From assembly GCF_001274775.1 (NCBI RefSeq), contig NZ_LGUE01000005.1, forward strand, positions 64,346-128,345: a stretch of DNA of 64,000 nt, in the 5' to 3' direction. The position numbers and the translations under genes are program-made. Position 1 is the first letter of the stretch. Every line of letters starts with the position of its first letter. Below the pieces are notes generated by a model that searched no databases, had not been told where the DNA came from, and worked only from the letters and a program-made list of their open reading frames with translations. The DNA is from Rossellomorea marisflavi (GTDB taxonomy: Bacteria > Bacillota > Bacilli > Bacillales > Bacillaceae_B). Shown in pieces: positions 19,501 to 28,830 of the stretch.

Positions 19501-20343
19501 GTCCCACTTGCCAATTACGAAAAAGATCCTGAAGCAGAAGCAAAAGTACAAGAGTTCAAAGCACCTCTTGATGAGCTTATGTCTGAGGTTGTCGGTTCAA
19601 GTGACGTTCCATTGAATGGAGAACGCGCTGACGTCCGTACGAAGGAAACGAACCTTGGAAATCTGATCACCGATGGAATGGTGGCCAAAGCCAACGAATC
19701 CGTGAAGACTCATATCGCCTTCCAAAATGGTGGAGGAATCAGGGCGTCAATCGGTGAGGGAGACATCACGCTCGGTGATGTATTGACCACCCTGCCTTTC
19801 GGAAACAACCTGGTTGCGATTGATCTGACTGGAGAAGAAATCAAGCAGGCACTCGAGCATAGTGTAAGCGCCGTCGAGTCCGGCGAAGGTCGCTTCCTGC
19901 AGGTTTCAGGAATCAAATTCAAGTATGATGTGAATCAGCCTGTTGGAGAGCGTGTATGGTCTGTTGATGTGAAAACAGACAACGGATTCGAAAAGCTTGA
20001 TCCAGCAGCGATGTACACAGTGGCAACAAATGCTTTCACAGCAGATGGTGGAGACGGATATTCCATGCTGAAGGAAGCAAAAGACGATGGACGCATGACG
20101 GAGCTGTTCCAAGTGGACTTCGAAGTCATGACTGAATACCTTGAGAAGAACAGCCCGGTTTCACCGGAGCTCGAAGACCGCATCGTACAAGAGGTCAAGC
20201 AAGATGATCCGGGTGACGGCGGCGGTGGCGATGGAGACGGTGACGACGACGGCCATGGCGGCTGGGGAGATCAGATCCGTGACATCATCAAGAAATTGAA
20301 AAACTGGCTCTGCAAGCTCTTAGGAGTATGTGGCCGACCATAA
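16549..20343 (+). CDS. Secreted nuclease/5'-nucleotidase fusion (YhcR-like)
   Basis: 1264 residues. A signal peptide ends near AAGAAG; two OB-fold/ExeM-type domains follow (about 30-140 and 150-265). An endonuclease/exonuclease/phosphatase domain (about 420-715) shows VASYNIENFDASD, GLVEVLD, NHFNSKGG, VLGDLNDFE and the final SDHDALV. A UshA-type 5'-nucleotidase (about 730-1210) has the metallophosphatase motifs ILHTNDSHAH, GNHEFD and GGHSH, and the C-terminal NGGGIRASIGEGDITLGD substrate domain. It should degrade extracellular nucleic acids through to nucleosides and phosphate. Unlike B. subtilis YhcR no LPxT sortase signal is visible; the protein ends with a Gly/Asp-rich linker and a short basic, Cys-containing tail. 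GTG start after GGAGGAGG; ATG three codons later is possible. Confidence 0.88.
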   Translation: MKTMKKPLFALMTVFVMLIAMLPAAAGAAGTMTVQEAIDNNTGNGTVTGYIVGHTISGSNYNTKAPFSNDFNIAIADSANETDPARILPVQLPSSFRAQFGLQTNPDMIGEKIVVTGQLTAYFNVPGLKNPTAITVDGAEPGEPDPFEGIEGLRIHDIQGESHTSPYNLKNVKEVEGIVTHVVDGSNFYMQDDQPDDNEKTSEGILVYKPSHGVRTGDAVKVDGQVKEWVLDGYAEKLQTDLTMTEINSQNGNVVVQSSGNELPEALVIGKDIFPPTDVIDSDGLEEFNPDVDAIDFYESLEGMRISLEDPTVTGPQKYGELPVITEQVEGKNYTKEGAPLLTADNQNPERMFIQLQDRNYVAKTGDQFDGTVTGVVSYSFSNFKILVNDDELPALNEREFTPETTTIEKDEDKLTVASYNIENFDASDTTKRDKLARSMVENLGSPDIIGLVEVLDDSGTKDDGTVKADGNYKALSDASVKFGGPAYKWTEIAPQDKQDGGVPGGNIRVGYLYNPERVTLAEGEKGDQTTAVGYEDGSLTINPGRIDPTNDAFRSSRKSLAAQFDFNGEDVIVIANHFNSKGGDEPLFGRNQPPTLGSETQRLKIAEVINGFVSDIEAKNEDANVVVLGDLNDFEFSAPLQKLKGEELTNLIETLPANERYTYSYQGNAQVLDHMLVSNRLADQAEFDIVNFNSPYMEEHGRASDHDALVAQLDLNTQQEPEEPKDFDLSILHTNDSHAHVEQYPRLVTALDDLRKSNSLLVDAGDVFSGTLYFRQYLGLADLSFMNDLNFDAMTFGNHEFDKDSNILANFIKEMKFPMVSSNVNVTADKDLSPLYKDEIGDPAEGGKIYPAIIKEIDGEKVGIFGLTTPDTSFLANPSEDIVFEDVVESSNATISMLQEEGVNKIVVLSHLGYGPDQDLAEEVDGIDVIVGGHSHTALKEPTFVEKDEPTLIVQTGEYLNNIGNLDVTFDPDGVIKEYKGELVPLANYEKDPEAEAKVQEFKAPLDELMSEVVGSSDVPLNGERADVRTKETNLGNLITDGMVAKANESVKTHIAFQNGGGIRASIGEGDITLGDVLTTLPFGNNLVAIDLTGEEIKQALEHSVSAVESGEGRFLQVSGIKFKYDVNQPVGERVWSVDVKTDNGFEKLDPAAMYTVATNAFTADGGDGYSMLKEAKDDGRMTELFQVDFEVMTEYLEKNSPVSPELEDRIVQEVKQDDPGDGGGGDGDGDDDGHGGWGDQIRDIIKKLKNWLCKLLGVCGRP

Positions 20344-20346
20344 TAG

Positions 20347-20392
20347 AAAAAGGACCCTTGCGTGCAACGTGCAGCGCAAGGGTCCTTTTTTT
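20347..20392. terminator. Bidirectional intrinsic terminator
   Basis: AAAGGACCCTTGCG and CGCAAGGGTCCTTTTTTT form a long stem between the convergent nuclease and flavin oxidoreductase genes. Confidence 0.9.
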
Positions 20393-20407
20393 GTTGGGTA
20401 TCATGTA

Positions 20408-21526
20408 TTAAACGCCAGGGAACCAGCCTGGAGTATTCAAGACGGCATTCCAGAGTGGATCCGGGATGACGAGTTCTTTTTGTTTTTCTTTATCGATTTC
20501 CGTGATGATCTCATTCTCGCGACCTTCTTCGATTTTCTGAATCCAGTCAGGATCGATGATGAGCTCGCGGCCGATCGCTAGAAGCGGTACATCGGTTTGG
20601 AACGCTTTGTACGCATCCTCTGCTGAATAGATGGAACCTACGCCGATAAGGGGCGCACGGTCACCGATGGTTTCAAGCAGGTAGTCGATCCGGGTTTTCT
20701 CAAGATCATCCACTCCGCTACGCGGCGTAGAGAAGAAGTCAAAGAGTGACACGTGAAGATAATCAAGCTCTTTATCCGCCAAGGCATCGACAAGCTTCAA
20801 GGTTTCACCCATGGTGAAGCCGTTCTCTTCCGGCTCTTCAGGAGAGAAGCGGTAGCCGACAAGGAAAGGAGAATTGGCATGCTCATCCACGACACTCTTG
20901 ATTTTATCTACAACAGCAAGTGGGAATGCCATGCGGTTTTCAAGGCTTCCACCAAATTGATCTTCACGGTGATTTGTCATCGGAGAGAAGAACTGGTGAA
21001 GAAGATATCCGTTCGCACCGTGGATCTCGACTCCGTCGTATCCGGCTTCGATGGCACGGCGTGTTGTTTCACCGAATGCTTCGATGATTTCTTCGATTTC
21101 ACCTTGAGATAGACCGCGGGCTTTTTTCTCGCCGTTTTCGCCTGTGATGTCACTGGCACTCACGACGTCGCCATCTACTAGTTCCGGTGGACATTGAATG
21201 CCGCCGTGGAAGATTTGCAGGATGGCTTTGGCTCCTTGGTCCTTGATACCTTTAGCAAGACGCTCAAGGCTTGGGATCATGTCATCTGAATGACCGGCGA
21301 ATTCGCCTGGGAACCCTTTTCCGTTCGGTGTTACATTGGTGCAGGCCGTGATGACCATGCTGACACCTTGTGAGCGGCGGGCATAATAGTCGACTTCTGC
21401 ATCTGTGACGTTGCCGTTATCATCGGAAGAGAAGTTCGTCATCGGCGCCATGATTACGCGGTTTTTGAGTTCGATTCCGTTTTTGAATGTATATGGAGAT
21501 AGCAGTTCTTTGAATTTTTCGTTCAT
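20408..21526 (-). CDS. Old-yellow-enzyme family NADH:flavin oxidoreductase
   Basis: 372 residues, one TIM barrel binding FMN. Family motifs include KNRVIMAPMTNFSS at the N-terminus, the active-site region GVEIHGANGYLLHQFFSP (about residues 166-183), GGSLENR and LLAIGRELIIDP near the C-terminus. It resembles B. subtilis YqiG. Such enzymes reduce activated C=C bonds or xenobiotics; the natural substrate is not known. It is a single gene with GGAGGCAAAACC before ATG, flanked by a terminator and a long repeat region. Confidence 0.92.
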   Translation of the reverse strand: MNEKFKELLSPYTFKNGIELKNRVIMAPMTNFSSDDNGNVTDAEVDYYARRSQGVSMVITACTNVTPNGKGFPGEFAGHSDDMIPSLERLAKGIKDQGAKAILQIFHGGIQCPPELVDGDVVSASDITGENGEKKARGLSQGEIEEIIEAFGETTRRAIEAGYDGVEIHGANGYLLHQFFSPMTNHREDQFGGSLENRMAFPLAVVDKIKSVVDEHANSPFLVGYRFSPEEPEENGFTMGETLKLVDALADKELDYLHVSLFDFFSTPRSGVDDLEKTRIDYLLETIGDRAPLIGVGSIYSAEDAYKAFQTDVPLLAIGRELIIDPDWIQKIEEGRENEIITEIDKEKQKELVIPDPLWNAVLNTPGWFPGV

Positions 21527-21710
21527 GTGGTTTTGCCTCCTTCGATTGGTACGGGAATAATCATAGTGGATGGACGGGGTGTTTGACTAATAATCTGCTT
21601 GGGTTAGTGGTTGGAAGGTTTTGTATTGGATGAGGATAAGCGGGTTCCCTTTTTGATTAGACAAGGATATTTGTTAACCCAAATTTTCATTAGTGTGGAT
21701 GGGAGAAGGA
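21527..21710. other. Gap before repeat array
   Basis: This contains the presumed promoter of the flavin oxidoreductase on the minus strand. No gene seen. Confidence 0.4.
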
Positions 21711-22812
21711 TTCGTTCCGTTTCGCTGTGGCCACCCGCTTTCCATGGGGCGTGCGGTGAGCCGCTTCGGCAAGCCTGCAGGGTCTCACCCTGCCCGCTTT
21801 TCCCATAGGAGTCGGGTGGCCTCCGCTGCACTGCACTGTGTGGAAGTGGATGAGTGACCGCTGTCTGACAATCCACCTTTTTATTAAGTTTGGAGGAAAG
21901 AAGGGGCGTTCCGTTCCGCTGCGGCCGTCCGCTTTCCTGCGGGGTGGACGGTGAGCCGCTTCAGCTGCGCTTGCAGGGTCTCACCAGCCCACTATTCCCG
22001 CGGGAGTCGGCCGGCCTCCGCTGCACTGCACTATGCAGGTTTGGATGAGTGACTGCTACCTGGCAATCCACCTTTTATTAGGTATGTATGAGAGAAGGGT
22101 TCGTTCCGTTTCGCTGCGGCCACCCGCTTTCCATGGGGCGTGCGGTGAGCCGCTTCGGCAAGCCTGCAGGGTCTCACCCTGCCCGCTTTTCCCATAGGAG
22201 TCGGGTGGCCTCCGCTGCACTGCACTGTGTGGAAGTGGATGAGTGACCGCTGTCTGACAATCCACCTTTTTATTAAGTTTGGAGGAAAGAAGGGGCGTTC
22301 CGTTCCGCTGCGGCCGTCCGCTTTCCTGCGGGGTGGACGGTGAGCCGCTTCAGCTGCGCTTGCAGGGTCTCACCAGCCCACTATTCCCGCGGGAGTCGGC
22401 CGGCCTCCGCTGCACTGCACTATGCAGGTTTGGATGAGTGACTGCTACCTGGCAATCCACCTTTTATTAGGTATGTATGAGAGAAGGGTTCGTTCCGTTT
22501 CGCTGCGGCCACCCGCTTTCCATGGGGCGTGCGGTGAGCCGCTTCGGCAAGCCTGCAGGGTCTCACCCTGCCCGCTTTTCCCAAAGGAGTCGGGTGGCCT
22601 CCGCTACCCTGCAGTATGTAGATTTGGATGAGTGACCGCTGTCTGACAATCCACATTTTTATTAGGTTAGGATGGGAGAAGGGTCGTTCCGTTTCGCTGC
22701 GGCCACCCGCTTTCCATGGGGCGTGCGGTGAGCTGCTTCGGCAAGCCTGCAGGGTCTCAGCCTACCCGCTTTTCCCATAGGAGTCGGCCGGCCTCCGCTG
22801 CACTGCACTGTG
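21711..22812 (+). repeat. Array of six forward family-A repeats with ~389 bp higher-order period
   Basis: Six copies begin near 21711, 21906, 22100, 22294, 22489 and 22683. Copies 1, 3, 5 and 6 share CCACCCGCTTTCCATGGGGC, while copies 2 and 4 share CCGTCCGCTTTCCTGCGGGG. The pair 1+2 is repeated nearly exactly as 3+4, giving a ~389-base two-element unit. Linkers (GATGAGTGACYGCT..GGCAATCCACC) are also conserved. ORFs in this stretch repeat because of the array and are not genes. Confidence 0.9.
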
Positions 22813-22983
22813 TATTTTGGAGGAGCAATTGCTATTGTTCATGGAAATAATACTATCTTTCCATGGTGATTAGAACAAGAGGGGGCCACAGTACATTTTT
22901 CTATACTGATTTGTTTAAGACAATTTATTCAGGATGCTCTAAAGATCTCAATTAAAGATTAATTCATATACCACCCTTTATTA

Positions 22984-23925
22984 AAACCAAAGAGTGGATT
23001 GAAGCGGAAGGCGCTTGACTCCAGCGGAAAAGGAGGAGTGGCGAGACCCCGCAGGCACGAGGAGGCTTGCCGCCCTCCCCGCAGGAAAGCAAGCGCCTGT
23101 AGCGGAAAGGAACGCTCCTGTGCCTTTTACACGCTTTTGAAGAACAATCATCGCGACTGCGAGCCATATAAGACCAATGCTTAATCTGAAAAACGGATGC
23201 CGTGAATGTCGAATGTCCGGACCTGGTCAATTACCATTCACCACTTCATTAAAACCACAGAGTGTATTGAAGAGGAAGGTGCTTGACTCCAGCGGAAAAG
23301 GAGGAGTGGGGAGACCCCGCAGGAACGAGGAGGCTTGCCACCTTCCCCGCGGGAAAGCAAGCGCCTGTAGCGGAAAGAAACGATCCTGTGCCTTTTACAC
23401 ACGTTTGAAGAACATTCAACGCTCCTGCGAGCCATATAAGACCCATGCTTAATTTGAAAAACGGATGCCGTGAATGTCGAATGTCCGGACCTGGTCAATT
23501 ACCATTCACCACTTCATTAAAACCAAAGAGTGTATTGAAGCGGAAGGCGCTTGACTCCAGCGGAAAAGGAGGAGTGGCGAGACCCCGCAGGCACGAGGAG
23601 GCTTGCCGCCCTCCCCGCGGGAAAGCAAGCGCCTGCAGCGGAAAGGAACGATCCTGTGCCTTTTACACACGTTTGAAGAACATTCAATGCTCCTGCGAGC
23701 CATATAAGACCAATGCTTAATCTGAAAAACGGATGCCGTGAATGTCGAATGTCCGGACCTGGTCAATTACCATTCACCACTTCATTAAAATCAAAGAGTG
23801 TATTGAAGCGGAAGGTGCTTGACTCCAGCGGAAAAGGAGGAGTGGCGAGACCCCGCAGGAACGAGGAGGCTTGCCGCCCTCCCCGCAGGAAAGCAAGCAC
23901 CTGCAGCGAAAAGGAACGGACTAAA
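22984..23925 (-). repeat. Four tandem 268-bp repeats carrying inverted family-A elements
   Basis: Units begin near 22979, 23247, 23515 and 23783, a spacing of 268 bases, and each holds one family-A element in the reverse orientation (GACTCCAGCGG, GGCACGAGGAGGCTTGCC, CCGCAGGAAAGCAAG) plus a ~130-base linker (ACGGATGCCGTGAATGTCGA, CCTGGTCAATTACCATTCAC). The last unit is cut short before its linker. Repeated ~90-residue ORFs are artefacts of the repeat. Confidence 0.9.
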
Positions 23926-23983
23926 TACAAACCGCTCACTCATAAAAATAACAGTCCTAGTGTTTACCAAAGTAGATGAACAT

Positions 23984-24017
23984 AAAAAAACAAGCTACCG
24001 GCATCCGGCAGCTTGTT
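23984..24017 (-). terminator. Intrinsic terminator of trhO
   Basis: On the minus strand AACAAGCTGCCGGATG is followed by CCGGTAGCTTGTTTTTTT. Confidence 0.88.
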
Positions 24018-24028
24018 CGTCGTTCTAT

Positions 24029-24994
24029 TTAGATCGCAGCTGTTTCTTTCTCACGCTCGATGACAGCGAGGCGTTCTGCCACTTCCTCTTCTGTCATACC
24101 GTATTCTTGTACATAACGGTTTTCAGGATGTGTGCGGCATTCGTGAGAGCAGCTTCTCATATATTTGTGCTCATTTTCTTCAGAGCAGATGATTTTTTGG
24201 TTACATGGCGGGTACGCACAGTTGACGTAGCGTTCACATGGTTCGCCGTCGTAGAAATCGCGGGCGATGACCACATGCTCTTTGCGGTTGACCGGTACGG
24301 AGATACGCTCATCGAATACGTAAAGCTGTCCGTCCCATAGGTCACCCTGCACTTCTGGGTCCTGACCGTACGTCACGATGCCTCCGTGAAGCTGTGCAAC
24401 GTCTTCGAATCCTTCTTTAAGAAGCCAGCCGGAGAATTTCTCACAGCGGATTCCGCCTGTGCAATAGGTGATGATCTTTTTATCCATGAACTTTTCTTTG
24501 TTATCGCGGATCCATTGCGGAAGGTCGCGGAAGTTGCGGATATCCGGGCGGATCGCGCCTCTGAAGTGTCCAAGGTCATATTCATAATCATTCCGTGCGT
24601 CGAGGACGATGGTGTCTTCGCGCTGGATTTGTTCGTAGAATTCTTTCGGCTCAAGATACTGGCCGGTAAGTTTATTCGGATCTACATCATCTTCAAGGCG
24701 AAGGGTAACTAGTTCTTTACGGTATTTCACCTTCAATTTCTTGAATGCGTGGCCGTCTGTTTCTTCAATCTTGAAGACCGTGTCTTTGAAACGCGGATCG
24801 TTTTTCATGTACTCCATATAGGCGTCAGTCTGTTCGACTGTACCGGAGCAAGTTCCGTTGATTCCTTCTTCTGAAATCAGGATGCGTCCGAGCAGTCCGA
24901 TTTCTTCACATTTGGCTTTATGCTGAGGAGCGTATGCCTCTGCATCTTCTACCTGGGTGTAGTTGTAATACAGTAAAACACGATAGTCGTTCAT
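24029..24994 (-). CDS. trhO: tRNA uridine(34) hydroxylase, rhodanese-type (TrhO)
   Basis: 321 residues. An N-terminal acylphosphatase/UPF0176-like domain (about 1-95) is followed by a rhodanese domain with the catalytic loop [14 protein letters not shown] (about residues 178-191), and a C-terminal cysteine-rich segment ([27 protein letters not shown]) likely binding zinc. The family uses prephenate-derived or O2-dependent chemistry to form 5-hydroxyuridine at tRNA wobble position 34. It resembles B. subtilis YbfQ. Single gene with AGGTGG ribosome site. Confidence 0.93.
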   Translation of the reverse strand: MNDYRVLLYYNYTQVEDAEAYAPQHKAKCEEIGLLGRILISEEGINGTCSGTVEQTDAYMEYMKNDPRFKDTVFKIEETDGHAFKKLKVKYRKELVTLRLEDDVDPNKLTGQYLEPKEFYEQIQREDTIVLDARNDYEYDLGHFRGAIRPDIRNFRDLPQWIRDNKEKFMDKKIITYCTGGIRCEKFSGWLLKEGFEDVAQLHGGIVTYGQDPEVQGDLWDGQLYVFDERISVPVNRKEHVVIARDFYDGEPCERYVNCAYPPCNQKIICSEENEHKYMRSCSHECRTHPENRYVQEYGMTEEEVAERLAVIEREKETAAI

Positions 24995-25229
24995 TTTTAT
25001 TCCACCTGTCGATTAATATTTGCAAGATATAATCTTAGGATTTCTTCCTTATTACTCTTACGATTGTCTATTATAACAAATTTTTTATAAAATGCATCAT
25101 CCATTGAAGAGAATCGTCAGGAAACGGTGGATTTTACTGGTACAGTTCGGTGACTTTGTATTGAAACTTGTCTATCTTTTTGAAAGAATGAACGTAGAGG
25201 AAAATTCTACATTAGGGGATGACGATTTC

Positions 25230-27233
25230 ATGCGCAAGATACTCATACTTTGTTTCCTATTGATATTCGGACTTGTACTGGCAGGGTGCCAGGAGCAATC
25301 GAAGCCCGATGATCGCCTGAAGGATTATGTGAAATTGTGGAATAAACAGACGTTTGATGACATGTACGGTAGCTACTTGAGTACCGAGACAAAGGACTCG
25401 TATAAAAAGAAGGATTTTGTCGACCGGTATAAGAAAATTTATGAAGACGCCGGTGTATCGGATTTGAAGGTATCATTCAAAGAACCGAAAGATGATACCG
25501 ACTGGGATAAGAAGAAGGAAGCAGAGTTCCCCGTCATCATCAGCTTTAACACATCTGCGGGAGAAGTGAAGTACGATCAAAAAGTGAAGCTTACAAAAGA
25601 AGAACGTGATGATAAAGAGGATTGGTACGTCAACTGGGATCCTTCCTTTATCCTGCCTGAACTGGAGGATGGGGATAAGGTCGGGATCGACACGATCACT
25701 GCTCAGCGCGGGGAAATCTACGACCGCAATGATCAGCCCCTTGCCGTGAACGGTGAAGCGTTCCAAATCGGGATCGTACCAGGTGAATTTGACGAAAGCA
25801 ATCTGAAGAAGGTAGCCGATCTCCTTGATACTTCTGAAGAGGCAATTAAAAAAGAACTCGATCAAAGCTGGGTGCAACCGGAGTATTTTGTTCCGATCAA
25901 AAAACTGCCCCTTTCCGAACGCCCCCTAGCTCTGGAGGTCATCGATCTTGATGGTCTCTACTCCAAGCGGGTGAAAGCAAGGGAGTATCCCTTCGGTGAA
26001 GCGACCGCCCACCTGACGGGTTATATCGGGAAGCTTACAGCAGAGAAGCTCGAGAAGGTGAAGGACAAGGGATATACAGCCAATTCCCTCATCGGGGTGA
26101 GCGGCACAGAAGAAGTATTTGAGGACAAGCTACGCGGGAAAGACGGTCAGCGCCTTTTCCTCACGAAGGAAAATGGCGATGAGGTGACCGTCGCTGAGCA
26201 GGAAGTGGAGAACGGGAAAAACGTCAAGCTGACCATCGATGCAGAGTTGCAGAAGAAAATCTACGCCCAGATGAAGAAGGAACCGGGCACGGCGGCAGCC
26301 ATGAACCCGAAGACCGGTGAAGCCTTGGCATTGGTCAGCACACCGTCCTTTGACCCGAATGAAATGATTCTCGGTATATCTTCGGACCGTTACAAGGAGC
26401 TTTCGGAAGATCCGGATAAGCCCCTCGAGAATCGCTTCCAGATCACCTACTCACCTGGATCCACTATGAAAGGGATCACCGCATCCGTCGGATTGAAATC
26501 CGGCAAGCTCGATCCGAATAAGACGTATGACATCAAAGGGAAGACATGGAAGAAGGATGAATCATGGGGGAACTACAAGGTCGTCCGCGTATTCGACAAC
26601 GATAGCTCGGTGGATCTCGAAAGCGGCCTGAAATTCTCCGATAATATCTATTTTGCCCGTGTCGGACTCGATATGGGGGCAGATACCTTCGTGAAGGGTC
26701 TGAAAGAAAACTTCGGATTCGGAGAGGACATCCCGTTTGAGTATCCGCTCTATAACTCCCAAGTGTCCAATGATGGAAAGATCGAGAAAGAAGTCCAACT
26801 CGCCGATTCTGCCTTCGGACAGGGACAAGTGCTCATGAATATCGTCCATCTTGCCAGTGCCTATGGAGGCATCATCAACGATGGGAACATGATGGAGCCA
26901 CAGCTCGTTCTTGATCAAGAGCCGAAGGTGTGGAAGAAGGAAGTCGTCACAACGGAACAGGCAAAACTGCTGCAAACGGATTTGAGGAAGGTCGTATCAG
27001 AAGGGATCGCCACGAAAGCGAACTCTGAAGGGAAAGCCATTGCCGGAAAGACCGGAACAGCTGAAATCAAATCGGAACAGGGGTCAAAAGGAAGAGAAAA
27101 TGGACTGTTCGTCTCCTATGACCAGAACAATCCTGATATGGTCCTTGCCATGCTACTGGAAAATGTCCAGGACAACGGGGGAAGCACCCATACCGTTCAG
27201 GTGACGAAGAAGTTCTATGACAGCTTGAAATAA
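25230..27233 (+). CDS. pbpC: Penicillin-binding protein, MecA-type class B lipoprotein (PbpC-like)
   Basis: 667 residues from the ATG at 25230, chosen because it gives a lipoprotein signal with lipobox LAGC and has AGGGGATGA upstream; longer in-frame starts lack this. Domains: MecA N-terminal NTF2-like (about 25-145), PBP dimerisation (about 150-315) and transpeptidase (about 350-660) with STMK (acyl serine), SDN and KTGT motifs. The length equals that of B. subtilis PbpC (PBP3) and the architecture matches S. aureus PBP2a. It cross-links peptidoglycan and may have low beta-lactam affinity, as known for the family. Stand-alone gene with its own terminator. Confidence 0.93.
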   Translation: MRKILILCFLLIFGLVLAGCQEQSKPDDRLKDYVKLWNKQTFDDMYGSYLSTETKDSYKKKDFVDRYKKIYEDAGVSDLKVSFKEPKDDTDWDKKKEAEFPVIISFNTSAGEVKYDQKVKLTKEERDDKEDWYVNWDPSFILPELEDGDKVGIDTITAQRGEIYDRNDQPLAVNGEAFQIGIVPGEFDESNLKKVADLLDTSEEAIKKELDQSWVQPEYFVPIKKLPLSERPLALEVIDLDGLYSKRVKAREYPFGEATAHLTGYIGKLTAEKLEKVKDKGYTANSLIGVSGTEEVFEDKLRGKDGQRLFLTKENGDEVTVAEQEVENGKNVKLTIDAELQKKIYAQMKKEPGTAAAMNPKTGEALALVSTPSFDPNEMILGISSDRYKELSEDPDKPLENRFQITYSPGSTMKGITASVGLKSGKLDPNKTYDIKGKTWKKDESWGNYKVVRVFDNDSSVDLESGLKFSDNIYFARVGLDMGADTFVKGLKENFGFGEDIPFEYPLYNSQVSNDGKIEKEVQLADSAFGQGQVLMNIVHLASAYGGIINDGNMMEPQLVLDQEPKVWKKEVVTTEQAKLLQTDLRKVVSEGIATKANSEGKAIAGKTGTAEIKSEQGSKGRENGLFVSYDQNNPDMVLAMLLENVQDNGGSTHTVQVTKKFYDSLK

Positions 27234-27236
27234 GAG

Positions 27237-27269
27237 AAAGCCTGCCGGTGTTCCCGGCAGGCTTCTTTT
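27237..27269 (+). terminator. Intrinsic terminator of pbpC
   Basis: AAAGCCTGCCGG and CCGGCAGGCTTCTTTT form a strong GC stem directly after the stop codon. Confidence 0.88.
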
Positions 27270-27416
27270 GAATCAGATAGGGTTCCAATTCCCTATACCG
27301 TGGCATTTTTCCATGAAAAATTCGTCGGATCTTCGTTCGGTTTTGCGATCAAATATGGTAATATAAGAAAATGAATACGAGAACATCACCAAACTTTACA
27401 TAAAAGGAGTATGATC

Positions 27417-28343
27417 ATGAGTAAAACGCTTATATTCGGACACAAGAATCCCGATACTGATACGATTACATCCGCCCTTGTCTATGCAGACTTGAAGACG
27501 AAGCTGGGAGCAGAAGTGGAAGCGGTACGCCTCGGCGACGTGAACGGGGAGACCCAATATGCACTCGACCATTTCAATGTGGAAGCGCCCCGCCTTGTGG
27601 AGAAGGTCGCACCTGAAGCCGACACGGTCATCCTGGTCGATCATAACGAACGCCAGCAAAGCGCCGTAGACATCGAAGACGTACGCGTACTCGAAGTCAT
27701 CGATCATCACCGTATCGCCAACTTCGAAACGGCTGACCCGTTGTACTACCGCGCCGAGCCAGTTGGCTGCACGGCGACGATCCTGAACAAAATGTACAAA
27801 GAGAAAGGCGTGGAAGTGACGAAGGAAATGGCCGGCCTCATGCTGTCTGCCATCATCTCTGATTCACTCCTGTTCAAATCGCCGACCTGCACAGATGAAG
27901 ACGTGGCTGCAGCGAATGAACTGGCTGAAATCGCCGGTGTTGACGCACAGGTATACGGTCTTGAAATGTTGAAAGCTGGAGCCAATATGAGCACGAAGAC
28001 GGTTGCTGAGCTTGTGACCCTTGATGCCAAGGAATTCTCCATGGGGACTGCCAAGGTTGAAGTTGCTCAGATCAATGTCGTCGACCTGAATGATGTTTTC
28101 GGCCGCCAAGCAGAGGTAGAAGCAGCCATGGAAACCCTCATCAAACAAAAAGGCCTGGACCTGTTCCTTCTTGTGGTCACTGACATCCTTGAGAACGACT
28201 CGACGGCCCTTGCCCTTGGAAGCAAGGCAGGAGAAGTCGAGAAAGCCTTCAACGTGAAGCTTGAGAACAACCGTGCACTTCTTAAAGGCGTCGTTTCACG
28301 TAAAAAACAAATCGTACCGGTCCTGACCGAATCCATCAAATAA
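27417..28343 (+). CDS. ppaC: Manganese-dependent inorganic pyrophosphatase (family II)
   Basis: 308 residues from the ATG at 27417, which sits seven bases after AAAAGGAGT; an ATG six bases earlier is too close. DHH-family motifs: GHKNPDTDT at the N-terminus, the DHNE motif, IDHHRI (about residue 95), and the C-terminal SRKKQIVP basic segment that binds pyrophosphate. It hydrolyses PPi to phosphate in the cytoplasm and pulls biosynthetic reactions forward. Single gene with terminator. Confidence 0.96.
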   Translation: MSKTLIFGHKNPDTDTITSALVYADLKTKLGAEVEAVRLGDVNGETQYALDHFNVEAPRLVEKVAPEADTVILVDHNERQQSAVDIEDVRVLEVIDHHRIANFETADPLYYRAEPVGCTATILNKMYKEKGVEVTKEMAGLMLSAIISDSLLFKSPTCTDEDVAAANELAEIAGVDAQVYGLEMLKAGANMSTKTVAELVTLDAKEFSMGTAKVEVAQINVVDLNDVFGRQAEVEAAMETLIKQKGLDLFLLVVTDILENDSTALALGSKAGEVEKAFNVKLENNRALLKGVVSRKKQIVPVLTESIK

Positions 28344-28349
28344 TCATCA

Positions 28350-28380
28350 AGGAGCAGCTGAAACAGGCTGCTCCTTTTTT
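28350..28380 (+). terminator. Intrinsic terminator of ppaC
   Basis: AAGGAGCAGC and GCTGCTCCTTTTTT form the hairpin just before the glyoxalase-fold gene. Confidence 0.85.
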
Positions 28381-28395
28381 ACATGGAGGAAACAT

Positions 28396-28782
28396 ATGCA
28401 CCTACAGGCTGTCCATCATATTGCCATTATCTGTTCCGACTATGAAGCTTCAAAGGCCTTCTACACCGATCTCCTTGGTTTCACGATCATCAGGGAAGTC
28501 TACCGGGAAGACCGTGACTCGTATAAGCTCGACCTTGCCTTGAACGGCACCTACCTCATCGAACTATTCTCTTTCCCTGAAGCTCCGGAACGCGCCAGCT
28601 ATCCGGAAGCCAGGGGACTCAGGCATCTGGCTTTTGAAGTGGAGAATATGGAAGAAGTGGTGGCTGAACTTCATCAATCGGGCATACAGGTCGAGGATAT
28701 ACGAATCGATCCATATACGTCCAAACGATTCACGTTCTTTTCTGACCCCGATGGTCTCCCATTGGAACTGTATGAGATTTGA
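28396..28782 (+). CDS. VOC/glyoxalase-fold protein (YaeR/SMU1112c-like)
   Basis: 128 residues, a single vicinal-oxygen-chelate domain: VHHIAIICSDYEASKAFY at the N-terminus, the LRHLAFEV strand and DPDGLPLELYEI at the C-terminus. Histidine and glutamate metal ligands typical of glyoxalase I-like proteins are in place (HH near residue 7, E near 126). The substrate is unknown for this subfamily. GGAGG ribosome site, 16 bases after the ppaC terminator. Confidence 0.88.
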   Translation: MHLQAVHHIAIICSDYEASKAFYTDLLGFTIIREVYREDRDSYKLDLALNGTYLIELFSFPEAPERASYPEARGLRHLAFEVENMEEVVAELHQSGIQVEDIRIDPYTSKRFTFFSDPDGLPLELYEI

Positions 28783-28830
28783 AATAGACGCAGGCTGAAA
28801 CCACCGGCTGCTTCGTACGTATAAAAGAAT

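Noticed and set aside
21604-23979. Many 60-90 residue ORFs with repeated sequences on both strands
   Set aside because: They are translations of the repeat arrays; frames recur because DNA recurs and no ribosome sites are associated.
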